This document shows positions 7,707 through 17,288 of a stretch of 64,000 nt of DNA, piece after piece; position 1 is the stretch's first letter; every line of letters begins with the position of its first letter. The DNA lies in NCBI RefSeq assembly GCF_011602485.2, contig NZ_CP050022.2:1116001-1180000 (forward strand). Reading direction: 5' to 3'. The stretch is from Bradyrhizobium sp. 1(2017) (lineage in GTDB: Bacteria; Pseudomonadota; Alphaproteobacteria; Rhizobiales; Xanthobacteraceae). Both the position numbers and the translations under genes were made by a program. The notes beneath the pieces are model-generated. The model saw only the letters and a list, made by a program, of their open reading frames with translations, had not been told where the DNA came from and searched no databases.

Positions 7707-9632
7707 TCAGCCCGCGGCGGCGGCGTCGCTGTCGGGAAAACGCTGCGGCAATTGCAGCCGCACGCGCGTGCCTGAGGCATCCGAGCCCAGATCGAGCACC
7801 GCTCCGCAGCGTGCGGCGCGGCTCCTCATGTTGCGCAAGCCCCGCGCGCCCTGGCCGGTGCTCCCGCTGGCGCAACTGCCGGCAAGCGCAAAGCCCTTGC
7901 CGTCATCCGCCACGATGATCTCCCCATACGGCCCGTGACCGTCGTCGCGCGTCTCGATGCTGACCGCGATGTGGCGCGCCTCTGCGTGCTTGACCGCGTT
8001 GGTCACGGCTTCGTCGAGGATACGCACGATCTGGATGACGTGCCATGGCCGCAGCTCGGGATGCAGCGGCAGGCCCTGCGGCGTTGCCACGCGCCAGTCG
8101 AGCGCGATGTCGTGCGGCCGCAATTGCGCCGCCGCGCGCTCGCGCCAGGAGCCGAGTGCGAGCATGAGGTCGCCGCCGATGTCGTCCATGGAGTCGATGA
8201 CGAGCCGCAGGTCCTTCAGCGCGGCCCGGGCGGCATCCGTGATGGTCGCGCCCTCATGGCCGCGTTCGGACAGCGCGACGATGCTGACGAGCTGGCCGCC
8301 GAGACCGTCATGCAGGTCCCGCATCAGGCGCGTGCGCTCGTTGGCGAGCGCCGCGGCGCGGGCGCGTTCCTCCTCGCGGGCAAAGCTCGCCTTCAGCCGC
8401 TCCTCGGCTTCGCGCACGCGTGCAACGAGCTGGCCCGCAAAGCTGTCGACCTGGTTCAGCGCGCGCGCAAAGCGCCAGGTCAGCCCGGCGCCGATCGCGA
8501 CCAGCATGGCCGAATAGGACAGGCGCGAGACGAAGATGCGCTCGTTGGGCATGATGTCGAACACCGACAGCATGTCGTGGACCCAGCAGGTCAGCACGAT
8601 GCTCACCGCGCAGCCGATCGTGAAGCTCGCCGCGTCCTGGCGCCGTACCACCGCCGCCGCCGTGACGCATGCCATCAGAAACAGGCAGAGCCCGACGGTG
8701 GGAATGCCGAGCAGCAGAAACAGGATGCGCGGCATCGGCGGGCCTGCGATCAGCCCCACGGCGAATATGATCAGCCCCGGCGCAAACAGGAGTGTGCCAT
8801 AGCGCGGCCAGCGCCAGCCGAAGAACAGCACGCCGAATACGACGATCAGCGCGCTCTCGATCGGCGCGGAGGCGAGCAGCACGGCGGCGATCCGCGAGGT
8901 CGTCGCCGGCGGTACCGGCGGCGGCAGGAATGCCTGGATGACGCCGAGCACCATTGCCACGGCCAGCACGCCGTAAACCGGCTCGTGCCGCCGCATTAGC
9001 CACATGATCGCGAGGATGACGGCGAGGATCGACTGCCAGGCGGAGAACACCACCTGCAGCGTGATAAACAGCAGCGTGCGCGTCTCATAGGCCGGCCGCA
9101 GGCTTTGGTCGGGGCCGACATAGACGGTGTCGAGAAAGCCCTTGAGCGGCCCCCACACGAACAGCCGCACCGTGAGCTCGTTGCCGCCATCGCGCAGCAG
9201 CGAGGACGGAATCGCCGCGATCTGCGGCGTGTTGCGGTCGGGCCGGTTGGCATTGCCGTCACGCCGGGAATCCAGCACCACGACGCCGTTGACGGCGACC
9301 TCCACGGCGTTGCTGAACCGCGGCAGATACACCGACCATCCCGATCCAGCATCGTCCCTGCGGAACGTGAAGGCGCCGGTATAGAGCGGAGGATCGGCCA
9401 GCGAATGGCGCGATGCGGTGAAATGCGGCAGCGTCACCGCGCGCGTCGCGCCGTCCTCGCGCGCCGAAAACGCGCTCACTGCGAAATCTTCGGGGTCGCT
9501 CGGCTGAAGCAGCCGCAGCCCAAGGATCGTGCTGATCACGATGAGAGCTTGCAGCAGCAGATAGGGCACGAGGCGCGACACGATCAGACGGCGCCTTGTG
9601 CGCGTGGGGGCCTTCGCCGCGATCTCGCTCAC
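7707..9632 (-). CDS. NarL-type sensor histidine kinase with 7TM-DISM-like sensor region
   Basis: The protein has 641 residues. An N-terminal membrane segment (residues ~21-43) is followed by a ~150-residue periplasmic beta-rich domain and then a cluster of six to seven hydrophobic segments (about 195-400), the plan of 7TMR-DISM sensors. The HisKA_3 dimerisation motif MRDLHDGLGGQLVSIVALSE has its phospho-acceptor at about H441. The HATPase contains DEAVTNAVKHAEA and DDGKGF. Its start overlaps the stop of the upstream response regulator by four bases, so regulator and kinase are translationally coupled and form a cognate pair. The signal is unknown. Confidence 0.93.
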   Translation of the reverse strand: MSEIAAKAPTRTRRRLIVSRLVPYLLLQALIVISTILGLRLLQPSDPEDFAVSAFSAREDGATRAVTLPHFTASRHSLADPPLYTGAFTFRRDDAGSGWSVYLPRFSNAVEVAVNGVVVLDSRRDGNANRPDRNTPQIAAIPSSLLRDGGNELTVRLFVWGPLKGFLDTVYVGPDQSLRPAYETRTLLFITLQVVFSAWQSILAVILAIMWLMRRHEPVYGVLAVAMVLGVIQAFLPPPVPPATTSRIAAVLLASAPIESALIVVFGVLFFGWRWPRYGTLLFAPGLIIFAVGLIAGPPMPRILFLLLGIPTVGLCLFLMACVTAAAVVRRQDAASFTIGCAVSIVLTCWVHDMLSVFDIMPNERIFVSRLSYSAMLVAIGAGLTWRFARALNQVDSFAGQLVARVREAEERLKASFAREEERARAAALANERTRLMRDLHDGLGGQLVSIVALSERGHEGATITDAARAALKDLRLVIDSMDDIGGDLMLALGSWRERAAAQLRPHDIALDWRVATPQGLPLHPELRPWHVIQIVRILDEAVTNAVKHAEARHIAVSIETRDDGHGPYGEIIVADDGKGFALAGSCASGSTGQGARGLRNMRSRAARCGAVLDLGSDASGTRVRLQLPQRFPDSDAAAAG

Positions 9633-10318
9633 AGCTTGATCAGGCCCTGCTGCACGGCTTCGAACACCGCTTCGCCGCGCGTGTGCACCTCGAGCTTGCG
9701 GTAGATGTTCTTGATGTGGCCGGGCACGGTCTGCCTGGACAGGCCGAGATGGCTCGCGATCTCGGCATAGCTGAAGCCTTTCGCGATGCCCCAGAGGATG
9801 TCGATCTCCCGCGGGGTCAGCCTGGCCGTGTTGAGCGCGGGGCCGGGCGCTGGCTCCGCCGAATTCTGCGCGGCACCTTGTGTTCTGCGCACGATGAAGC
9901 GGGCGATCGAGGCCGAGATCGGCGAATGGCCGGCGACCAGGTCGCGCACGGTGGTGGCGATGTCGGTCGGGAAGGCATCCTTGAGCAGATAGCCGGTGGC
10001 GCCGACCGTGATCGCCGAGATCACGCTTTCCTCGTCGCCGAGCGCGGAAATCACCATGATCTCGGTATCAGGAAAGCGCTGGCGGGTCTCGCGGATCAGC
10101 TCGACGCCGTGGCCGTCGGGCAGCCTGAGATCGGTAAGCAGCACGCGAGGGGTCGCCTCGCCGAGCGCGACGCGGGCTTCTCCGAGCGCGCCGGCGCTGC
10201 GCACCTCGTAGCCGGCCTTGATCAGCGCGTCCTGGAGCCGCCAGCAGGTCGGCGCGTCGTCCTCGACGAGGAGGATGGTGATGGGCTCACCCGTCTCGCC
10301 CTGTTCGCTCATGTTCAT
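9629..10318 (-). CDS. NarL/LuxR-family response regulator
   Basis: The protein has 229 residues. A receiver domain at the N-terminus (ITILLVEDDAPT) carries the phospho-acceptor Asp at about residue 63 in LLTDLRLPDGHG. The C-terminal LuxR-type helix-turn-helix is LTPREIDILWGIAKGFSYAE followed by ASHLGLSRQTVPGHIKNIY. The gene is first of a two-gene operon with the histidine kinase downstream (ATGA overlap). The targets are not identifiable. Confidence 0.93.
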   Translation of the reverse strand: MNMSEQGETGEPITILLVEDDAPTCWRLQDALIKAGYEVRSAGALGEARVALGEATPRVLLTDLRLPDGHGVELIRETRQRFPDTEIMVISALGDEESVISAITVGATGYLLKDAFPTDIATTVRDLVAGHSPISASIARFIVRRTQGAAQNSAEPAPGPALNTARLTPREIDILWGIAKGFSYAEIASHLGLSRQTVPGHIKNIYRKLEVHTRGEAVFEAVQQGLIKL

Positions 10319-10428
10319 CGTCCCGCGACCCGCGTGTCCCCCGCGGCGCGAGGCAAGTCTAGCCGGAGCGCGGAGGCCGCGACACCCATAATCATGGGGC
10401 GGCGATCATGGGGGCCGCGATGCGGCGG

Positions 10429-13200
10429 TTATTGCTTCATTGCGCCCGCTTTCTCCGGCGGCATCGGAGGACTTGGCCGAGCAAGATTGGGAAGAGCGGG
10501 ACTTGGGAGAGCGGGACTTGGCAGCCGCTGGACGACGATGCGCGCGGTGCCGGCATTGTTGCCGTAGAACTGATCGTACGGACCCTGGACGACATCGAGC
10601 TCCGCCGGGCGCAGCCGGGCCGGCAGCAGCGTCGGGTAGATCTGGACGGCGTCGTTGACATAGAAGAACAGGTCACCGGTGTCGGGCGCGACGAATTCCG
10701 CGACCAGTCGGCCTCCCAGCTTCTGGGCCTCCCAGATCGCGCGCGCCGCGGGGTCGTTCGGCATCGACTCAAACGGCCCGAGCTTGCCGATGGCGAGCTT
10801 GAGCGAATTGTCGCTTGGAAGTGCCTCGAACTCCTTGGTCTCGTCGAGCCTGGTCGGATACCTGCCCTTGTTCTTGTCCCCATCCTGCTCGGGCGGAATT
10901 GTCGGATGCATCCGGCGCGGCAATTCCTCCGCCGGAATCACGTTGACGGCTTCGAGCGCAATATCGCTCATCCCCTTCGTGCCAACCCGGACCACGGGCT
11001 GGAACCAGGCGGCGCCGAACTGACGGAGCGTCGGCAGCGCGAGATAATGGTGCGCGAAATAGGTCTTGAAGCCGTTGGTCCCGCTCATGATGGTGCGATC
11101 GAACCAGGGCTCGTCGATCTCGATCCAGACGCGGTATTTGCGGCCCTTCTCGACCGCAAGGCCGCTCCACCAGCAAAACTCACTGGTCGCGAACCGACCC
11201 CGTGCATCGATCGGCTCGTCCAGCACCGGCGTCCCGGCCTCCGGCCCCGGCGTCGTGCAGATATTTCCGGTCGCGGTGCGCGCCGTGAAGACGCTGGTCG
11301 ATGCGATCAGGAGCGCGGAATAGAAGATGACGAACAGGAAAATTGCGGGCAGCACGAGCCTGGAAAACAACCACCGGGCCGGTCCCCCATTCGCGCGCAT
11401 CCATCGGGCGAAACCGAGCAGCATGCCGGGCTTCTCGGCATGCTGCGGCCTTGCCATCCGGCGCGGCCTGCTCCAGGCCAGCCGGGCGCGTTCCTGAATG
11501 GCGTCGCGCAACACCGTATTGCGGCGCCATACCAGGTAGGTGACGAGAAGGACGAGCGAGGTGAGGAACGGATAGTACAGCGTGATGTCGAGCCACGGCG
11601 CCGCATAGGACGGCAGCACGTTTCTGACCAGATTGGCCAGCGGACCCAGGACGGCGCCGACCAGCCAGTCGATGGTGGTGATGACGCGGAGCACGAGCGT
11701 GCCTTGCAGGCCATTGTCCTTCGACGCCCCGACGAGGCTGCGTGCGACCCATGGCCAGACGACGATCAGACCGGCCATGAACAGCAGCGAGAAATAGGCG
11801 ACACGCCGCCACCACACGGTGTCGCGCGTGAGTCTCGCGATTTCGGCGCTGGGCCGGCCCATGAGGGTGAAGGCTTCGGCCTCCGTCTCGCGTCGCGGGC
11901 CGCCGGCTTTTGCCAGATAGGCCCGTTTCATCGCGTCCTGCGTCGTGTTCTCGGTCAGGTTGAGCTTGCTGCCATCAGGCATCAGCACCAGCGCGTCTGC
12001 CGGCAGCATGATCGGCGCATAGGCGTCGCAGCCAAACAGCATGCGTTCGATGACGGCGAAGTGCACGACCGGCAGCCCGCCATTGACCTCGCCGGCGAGG
12101 ATCGGGCGCGGCCCATAGCGGTAGAAGACCGCCGCGCCGCTGCGCGAATCGTGCATCGGTCCGATCGCCGACTGGTACTCCTTGAAATGCTCGATCTCGC
12201 CGTCCTTGAAGCGGAGCCTGCCTTCGAGCCGATCGGCCATCCAGACCAGCGGCACGAAGGACAGGGTGGATTCCGGATAGCCGCCGCCGATGTCGGAATG
12301 GACGCCTGCGAACCACACCTCCTCGACGGTCTGACCGGCCGCCAAACGGCTCTGGTCGATCCGCAGCGGATGGAAGGTCGTGCGCTCGTCATCCAGCGCC
12401 AGCGCGTGGCAGATGTGCTTCACCTTGTGCGCTGGCCGGTGGTTGCGGAACGAGATCGGCCAGATCGCCCAATCGATCGCAACGCGCAGCTCTTCGACCG
12501 GCACGCCGAAGGCTTCGACCGTGTCGAACAATCCGAGGAACTCGATGTCGACGTCCTTGCGGCCGTTCATCGCCGCGCGGACCTCGGCGTAGGAACGGTG
12601 CCCGCAGATCCAGTGATAGAGGTAGAGCAGGACGTCGCGGATGAGGCGCGCGATCCAGATCGTCGGCAAAGTCTTCCTCAACGGCACAGTGCCGCGGCGG
12701 TATTTGCGCCATGCGGCCATGGCGTTGCGGTCCATCTCCTCGTGCGAGACCGGCGTGTCGCCAATCACCGCAGGCACGAGGCCCTGGCTCGCGATCAGCG
12801 CGGCCAGCGTGCGCGCCGTGAATGCGCCGCGACTGAAGCCGAAGATGTAGATCTCGTCGCCCTCCTGCCAATTCCAGCACAGGAAGCGATAGAGCTTCCG
12901 GACGTTGGAGGGCACGCCGATGCCGGTGGCGCCGTCGAGCGCAGCGAACGGAGCCCAGCCGGCGGTGCCCACGCCCTTGATGTAATAGGCGATCTGGTCC
13001 GGCTGGGTGTGGTCGAGCGCCTCATAGAGTCGCCAGACGCTGGATTCCCGCGTGGTGAAGGCGTTGCCGGTGCCGTCGGCGAACAGCACCAGCTTGCGGC
13101 CGGAAGGCTTGGTAGCCGTCGTGCCGGTGGCATTGGGAACGTCGCGGTGGGCCTCAGATATCGCGGGATCTCTGTTCAGCGCCCCATCTTCTCGTGACAT
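10429..13200 (-). CDS. DUF2235 (Tle1-like alpha/beta hydrolase) protein with C-terminal membrane segments
   Basis: The protein has 923 residues. The start at ATG 13200 is preceded by GGAGG with good spacing. A longer frame to 13542 would run through a separate small gene. The N-terminal ~400 residues are the DUF2235 hydrolase: KLVLFADGTGNAF opens it, GFSRGAFTARTL holds the nucleophile Ser (about S123), and GVHSDIGGGYPE holds further conserved residues. This family includes type VI secretion phospholipase effectors. At least three transmembrane segments follow (about 510-670), then a soluble region. The tail consists of SPALP repeats, because the DNA at 10489-10530 is a short tandem repeat. 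No T6SS genes are seen nearby, so a housekeeping lipid hydrolase is equally possible. Confidence 0.85.
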   Translation of the reverse strand: MSREDGALNRDPAISEAHRDVPNATGTTATKPSGRKLVLFADGTGNAFTTRESSVWRLYEALDHTQPDQIAYYIKGVGTAGWAPFAALDGATGIGVPSNVRKLYRFLCWNWQEGDEIYIFGFSRGAFTARTLAALIASQGLVPAVIGDTPVSHEEMDRNAMAAWRKYRRGTVPLRKTLPTIWIARLIRDVLLYLYHWICGHRSYAEVRAAMNGRKDVDIEFLGLFDTVEAFGVPVEELRVAIDWAIWPISFRNHRPAHKVKHICHALALDDERTTFHPLRIDQSRLAAGQTVEEVWFAGVHSDIGGGYPESTLSFVPLVWMADRLEGRLRFKDGEIEHFKEYQSAIGPMHDSRSGAAVFYRYGPRPILAGEVNGGLPVVHFAVIERMLFGCDAYAPIMLPADALVLMPDGSKLNLTENTTQDAMKRAYLAKAGGPRRETEAEAFTLMGRPSAEIARLTRDTVWWRRVAYFSLLFMAGLIVVWPWVARSLVGASKDNGLQGTLVLRVITTIDWLVGAVLGPLANLVRNVLPSYAAPWLDITLYYPFLTSLVLLVTYLVWRRNTVLRDAIQERARLAWSRPRRMARPQHAEKPGMLLGFARWMRANGGPARWLFSRLVLPAIFLFVIFYSALLIASTSVFTARTATGNICTTPGPEAGTPVLDEPIDARGRFATSEFCWWSGLAVEKGRKYRVWIEIDEPWFDRTIMSGTNGFKTYFAHHYLALPTLRQFGAAWFQPVVRVGTKGMSDIALEAVNVIPAEELPRRMHPTIPPEQDGDKNKGRYPTRLDETKEFEALPSDNSLKLAIGKLGPFESMPNDPAARAIWEAQKLGGRLVAEFVAPDTGDLFFYVNDAVQIYPTLLPARLRPAELDVVQGPYDQFYGNNAGTARIVVQRLPSPALPSPALPNLARPSPPMPPEKAGAMKQ

Positions 13201-13400
13201 GGGCCCCTCCGGCAATCGGAAGCACTTCAAGCCACGGTCGGGCAGTGCTTCCCGGATTTGAGCAATGGTTGAGTGATTGAAAAAAGCGAGTGTATTCTGT
13301 GCATAATCCCGTTGAGGTAGCAAGCAGGATCGAGCGCCTCGACGTGGCGGACGGTCGCCGGGATGATGGCGGCGCCGACCGGGGGGCCGCGCCCACCGGT

Positions 13401-13634
13401 CTACGAGAGATCGGCGCGCGGCGGCGGATAGCGCCGCGCCAGCGCCGATAGCGGCAGCTGCCGTTCGTCTAGCGGCAGCTCCAGATAGGCCAGCACCAGC
13501 GGCCGCTTCCAGCCACCGACGCCGAAATCCATCGCCATCCATTTCTGTGGCTCGGGCCCTTCGAGGCCCCGGACCCAGACGAAATAGCGGGGCAGGTCGT
13601 CGGCGTCAGTATCCGTCGTGCGTCTCCTGGCCAT
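13401..13634 (-). CDS. Conserved hypothetical protein, 77 aa
   Basis: A small basic soluble protein (MARRRTTDTDADDLPRYFVW...) with an internal WMAMDFGVGGWKRPLVLAYLE stretch and no signal or membrane segment. I take it as real because its codon use and composition are protein-like. Accepting it also argues against the longer start of the downstream DUF2235 gene. It lies 200 bases upstream of that gene on the same strand, with no obvious shared operon. Function unknown. Confidence 0.6.
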   Translation of the reverse strand: MARRRTTDTDADDLPRYFVWVRGLEGPEPQKWMAMDFGVGGWKRPLVLAYLELPLDERQLPLSALARRYPPPRADLS

Positions 13635-13767
13635 CGAAGCTGTCCCGCTGCGTCAACAATCATTGCCGCACGATATAGGGACTATCCGGGCGAAGTCGAA
13701 TGCCCTGAGGCGATCGGCGAGGCTTGCCACGCGTGCCGGCGCCGAGCGGCATGGCTGCCGTCGCCCG

Positions 13768-14634
13768 CTAGGATTCGATCCGTTCCAGAAACGATCGCAT
13801 CAGCGAAACAACCTCATCGAGGTTGGTTTCCAGCAGCCAATGGCCGCCATTCAGGAGATGCAGTTCGGCATTTGGCAGGTCGCGGAGATAGGCCCGCGCT
13901 GACTCTTCGGGCATGTAATGATCTTGCGGCCCCCACACGATCAATGTCGGCGGCTTGTGCTGCCGAAGATATCGGCGGTGCTCGGGAAACCATCGGCGGT
14001 TCGCCTTGAGGCCAGACAGAACGTCCGCGCTGACGTCCTTCCGCCGCTCGGTCATCAGCGACCAGTGCAATTGCCAAAGGTCCGGTGCGATGAGTTGAGC
14101 CAAATCTGCACGCACGTCATTCAAGAACTCGTCGCGGAAATTCTCTTCAGTGACGGCCTCCCTCATCGCAGCACGCATCTCCTGATCGGGCAGCGACCAG
14201 GACTTCTCGATGTCGGCGTATTTCGGGCCCAGCGCATCTTCGTAAGGTATGTCACCGTTCTGAATGATCTGGGCCGCCACCCTCTCAGGCCGCATGATGG
14301 CCAGCCTCGCGCCAATCGGTGAGCCGAAATCATGAAGGTAGATCACGAAGCGCTCGATCTTCAGCTGCGTCACGAACCGGTCGAGCCACATGGCATAGCC
14401 GTCGAAGCTGTAGTCGAAGTCATCAGGTGTGCCGCTATAGCCGAACCCGGGATAGTCGGGCGCAATCAGCCGCCATTTGTCGGCCAGTCGCGGCATCAGA
14501 TTGCGGAATTCGTAGGATGAACAGGGATAACCGTGCGGCAGGAGAATGACGGGCGCGCGTTCTGGTCCGGCTTCACGGTAGAAAGTATCCACCTTTCCGA
14601 TCTGAACCCTGCGATGTCTGACGCGTGTGTCCAT
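13768..14634 (-). CDS. Alpha/beta hydrolase with Asp nucleophile (epoxide hydrolase / dehalogenase type)
   Basis: The protein has 288 residues from ATG 14634 (MDTRVRHRRVQIGK). The oxyanion-hole motif is LLPHGYPCSSYEF. The nucleophile elbow is YLHDFGSPIGARLA, with Asp (about D102) in place of Ser, as in epoxide hydrolases and haloalkane dehalogenases. The late His is in LLNGGHWLLETN and LIVWGPQDHYMP carries the likely acid. The frame is open upstream to 15009, but that part overlaps the divergent VOC gene and its promoter. The substrate is unknown; epoxide hydrolase is my best guess. Confidence 0.87.
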   Translation of the reverse strand: MDTRVRHRRVQIGKVDTFYREAGPERAPVILLPHGYPCSSYEFRNLMPRLADKWRLIAPDYPGFGYSGTPDDFDYSFDGYAMWLDRFVTQLKIERFVIYLHDFGSPIGARLAIMRPERVAAQIIQNGDIPYEDALGPKYADIEKSWSLPDQEMRAAMREAVTEENFRDEFLNDVRADLAQLIAPDLWQLHWSLMTERRKDVSADVLSGLKANRRWFPEHRRYLRQHKPPTLIVWGPQDHYMPEESARAYLRDLPNAELHLLNGGHWLLETNLDEVVSLMRSFLERIES

Positions 14635-14715
14635 GGTTTGCTTCCTTTGTAAATAAAGCCCCTTTCTGCGACGGCGTTCCCGGCATCTGCATCGTCTGGC
14701 GCTGGGTGTTCTGAC

Positions 14716-14740
14716 GGAACAACGCCCGAAAGCCATCGTT
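14716..14740 (+). promoter_or_regulatory. EcfG-type general stress promoter
   Basis: GGAAC at 14716-14720 and CGTT at 14737-14740 have a 16-base spacer. The start codon of the VOC gene lies 30 bases downstream, so the VOC-ureohydrolase pair is likely part of the general stress regulon. Confidence 0.72.
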
Positions 14741-14769
14741 ACGAAACAACATCGGAACGGGAGGTCGTC

Positions 14770-15147
14770 GTGATCCACCATGTCTCGGTAGGGACGAATG
14801 ATGTTCAGCGGGCGAAGCGCTTCTACGATGCCGTCTTGCCCATCGTCGGCATCATGCCGATGGCCGAGGACGAGGGTGGACTGGGTTACGGCAGCGGCAC
14901 GTTTCACTTCAGCGTTCAGGTTCCAATCGATGGAAAACCCGCGACGGTGGGCAATGGCACTCATATCGCCTTTGCCGTCGAGGACCGATCGATGGTCGAT
15001 CGTTTTCACGCGGCAGCATTAAAACATGGTGGCAGCGATGATGGCGCCCCGGGGCTGCGACCGACTTACGATGCCAACTACTATGGGGCGTTCGTCCGTG
15101 ATCCGGACGGTCACAAGATCGAGGCAGTGACCTACTCGGCGAAATAG
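14770..15147 (+). CDS. VOC (glyoxalase/bleomycin resistance) family protein
   Basis: The protein has 125 residues with two beta-alpha-beta-beta-beta modules of the vicinal oxygen chelate fold. [20 protein letters not shown] opens it and [17 protein letters not shown] closes it with the typical metal-ligand Glu. Such proteins are glyoxalases, dioxygenases or antibiotic-binding proteins; nothing here decides which. It stands behind a perfect EcfG-type promoter and is followed after 19 bases by a ureohydrolase, so the two are probably co-transcribed. Confidence 0.88.
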   Translation: MIHHVSVGTNDVQRAKRFYDAVLPIVGIMPMAEDEGGLGYGSGTFHFSVQVPIDGKPATVGNGTHIAFAVEDRSMVDRFHAAALKHGGSDDGAPGLRPTYDANYYGAFVRDPDGHKIEAVTYSAK

Positions 15148-15166
15148 TCGCGAACGGGAGGCGTCC

Positions 15167-16060
15167 ATGCCGGCCATTCCCTATGCCATTATCGAAGCTC
15201 CTTCCACGCTGGGCCTTGCGACCGACGGCGTGGAGCGCTTGCCCGAGCGGCTCCTGAACCTCGGACTTGCGGAGCGCATCGGCGCGCGCCGCGCCGGCCG
15301 GCTTGTGGTGCCTCCGAAGAATCCGGTGCCCGATCCCGGGACCGGCACATTGAATGCCGCGGCAATCGCGGCGTGGTCGCCCAAGCTCGCCGACGCGGTG
15401 GAAGCTGTGCTCGATGCGGGCGAGTTTCCGGTGGTGCTGGGCGGCGATTGCACGATCGTGCTGGGCTCGATGCTCGCGCTTCGACGCCGCGGCCGCTACG
15501 GCCTGTTCTTCATCGACGGCCACGCCGATTTCTTCCAGCCGGAGGCCGAACCCAATGGTGAGGGCGCTTCGATGGACCTCGCCTTCGTCACGGGCTTCGG
15601 TCCGTCGCTCCTGGCCGACATCGAAGGCCGCGGTCCCCTGGTCCGCCCTGAAGACGTTGTCGCGTTCGCTTATCGCGACCACAGGGATCAGCAGGAGTAC
15701 GGAAGCCAGCTGCTTCCCGAAGCGCTCAAGGCACTTGACCTCCCCGCTGTGCGCGCGATCGGCATCGAGGCCGCAGCACGCGAGGCGGTCGATCATCTGA
15801 CGCGCGCCGAGCTGGACGGCTTCTTCATCCATCTCGACGTCGACTGTCTCGACGACGTCATCATGCCGGCTGTCGATTTTCGCGTGCCGGGCGGGTTGTC
15901 GTGGGACGAGCTATCGATGGCACTCCGGTTAGCCCTGAGGAGTGGCAAGGCAATCGGCCTTGAAATCACCATCTACAATCCGCGCCTGGATGAAAACGGA
16001 AGCGCCGGGCGCGGCCTGGTCGATGTGCTCACGGCAACGCTCGAAATAGCGGGAGCCTGA
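15167..16060 (+). CDS. Ureohydrolase (arginase/agmatinase/formimidoylglutamase family)
   Basis: The protein has 297 residues. The dinuclear manganese site is recognisable: [14 protein letters not shown] (Cys where His is usual in GGDHS), [13 protein letters not shown] (DGHAD, variant of DAHxD) and [13 protein letters not shown] (DxDxxD). Family enzymes hydrolyse guanidino or formimino compounds to urea or formamide. The replaced His in the first motif means activity or metal preference may differ. A second, unrelated-in-sequence member lies at 59.47 kb. It shares a likely stress-induced transcript with the VOC gene. Confidence 0.87.
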   Translation: MPAIPYAIIEAPSTLGLATDGVERLPERLLNLGLAERIGARRAGRLVVPPKNPVPDPGTGTLNAAAIAAWSPKLADAVEAVLDAGEFPVVLGGDCTIVLGSMLALRRRGRYGLFFIDGHADFFQPEAEPNGEGASMDLAFVTGFGPSLLADIEGRGPLVRPEDVVAFAYRDHRDQQEYGSQLLPEALKALDLPAVRAIGIEAAAREAVDHLTRAELDGFFIHLDVDCLDDVIMPAVDFRVPGGLSWDELSMALRLALRSGKAIGLEITIYNPRLDENGSAGRGLVDVLTATLEIAGA

Positions 16061-16139
16061 ACACGCTGAATGACGTCTGCGCAACCCGACGGACCTTGAT
16101 GGCGCGTGATCGAAAGCCGATCCGACATTTCCGATTGAC

Positions 16140-16690
16140 AGAAATTCGGAAATATCGTAGATGTGAGCCATCCCGGCCCAAGGATAAGGGGCGTTTCGCG
16201 ATCGTCACGTTACGCGGGCCGGGTGGCGGTGGACGTGGAGCGCAGCGGCGCGCTGCGCAATCGCAGGGCGGGTTTGACCCGTGAGCGGTTGAGCTGCGCG
16301 CATACGACGCGTGCGATTCGCGTACGGCAAAAGCGTGTCGTCCTGACGCCCGGGGCCTGTGCGTCAAGGCTTGCGGTGATGCGTGCTGCCCGACCGGGCG
16401 GGCGCATCAGTCATCCGCAAGACGACGGGGGCAATAGTGCATCGCTCCCCGGGGAGAGCGCGCCATAAGCCGTCAAACCACTGCGCAGGGAAGGCCGGGA
16501 TGTCCAGGCTGCCCTGTATGCCGCTGTGCATCCATCTCGCGCAATTTGCGCACAGCGGACCGTGGGTGCCAGCCGGCACCCGGTCTTCCCTGCGCCCTTT
16601 CCATGGAAGGGGGCGTCGAGAGAAGCACAAGGCTCGGGCGTCATGCGTCGCGAGGCCGTACGGGCGCGTCTTGCAGCTCTTTGAAAATTG
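16140..16690 (+). repeat. Dispersed Bradyrhizobium-type repeat, non-coding
   Basis: About 550 bases with no credible gene. The order of short blocks (a ccatcccggcccaaggataa block, a cgcgatcgtcac block, a block ending in gcgccataagccgtcaaacc and one with ccggcacccggtcttccctg) matches, from memory, a dispersed sequence widely present in Bradyrhizobium genomes. Its antisense reading frames are often mis-annotated as small proteins (here 16411-16644 and 16364-16630). It has no terminal inverted repeats or transposase that I can see. Recognition is from memory, not a search. Confidence 0.6.
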
Positions 16691-16708
16691 AAACGCTCGT
16701 CCTTCCCG

Positions 16709-17011
16709 TCACTGCCAGAGCTCGCTCTCTGCCACGCGATTGATGTCGGCGAGCCGGCGGGGGGCGTCGGCGTTCAGGTCGATGCTCTCAACCAGCGTCA
16801 GCAAGCGCCGATAGGCGCCGTCCGCGATCTCGACCGGCAGTGGGTCCTCGTCAAACGCCTCGACGTAGTCGCCGACGAGACCGCTGAGCAGGCGGCACAG
16901 TCCGCGCTGGGCGGGGTCGTCCCGGCCGAGCGTCTCGAGCTTTTGCTGGAATGTCCGGAAAGTCCGCAGGCCGTGATGCTGCTGCGAAAGCCAATGATGC
17001 AGGTGGTTCAT
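16709..17011 (-). CDS. Hypothetical protein, 100 aa
   Basis: A soluble, mainly helical protein (MNHLHHWLSQQHHGLRTFRT...) with a His/Gln-rich N-terminus, no cysteine motif and no membrane segment. AGAGG lies seven bases ahead of the ATG. The composition is protein-like, with many Leu/Glu/Asp and a balanced pattern. No family recognised. It is the last intact gene before the repeat- and relic-rich tract that begins at 17.1 kb. Confidence 0.6.
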   Translation of the reverse strand: MNHLHHWLSQQHHGLRTFRTFQQKLETLGRDDPAQRGLCRLLSGLVGDYVEAFDEDPLPVEIADGAYRRLLTLVESIDLNADAPRRLADINRVAESELWQ

Positions 17012-17190
17012 GGGAGCCTCTTCGGGTCATGGAAGAAGCTACCGGTTTATACAGTGTGGATATGACGATTGCTAGGGAGGGGAGGATCAAGAGTTGCTGA
17101 ACCCGTCCGTCTTCGCCAAGAGGCTTCGCCGGCCACGCTTCGCCCTTCGGTCTAACCCGGCTGCGCCACGCGAAGCCCGACGGGCGAAGC

Positions 17191-17288
17191 GTGGTGCCCC
17201 TGGCCGATAATTGCCTAGAGCCATAACCATCTGAATTTGAAACCACTTTTATCGTCGATTGCTGCCGATACCAGCACAAATACCAGCA
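17191..17288 (+). repeat. 98-base direct repeat, copy 1
   Basis: This stretch and 40374-40471 align without gaps over 98 bases with 15 mismatches (about 85% identity). Both begin gtggtgcccctggccga and end ccgataccagcacaaatacc. The opening resembles the 3' end of a tRNA gene read on the minus strand. The two copies are in the same orientation and bracket 23 kb. Confidence 0.8.

Noticed and set aside
13201..13542. Longer start for the DUF2235 protein at 13542
   Set aside because: ATG 13200 has an ideal GGAGG site and begins the conserved domain soon after; the extra 114 codons overlap a separate protein-like gene and have arginine-rich shadow composition.
14635..15009. Longer start for the alpha/beta hydrolase at 15009
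   Set aside because: It would run antisense through the VOC gene and its promoter, and the family N-terminus starts at MDTRVRHRRV (14634).
16364..16644. Two minus-strand frames of 77-88 codons as proteins
   Set aside because: They lie in the dispersed repeat, have no ribosome binding site and belong to a pattern of repeat-derived spurious proteins.
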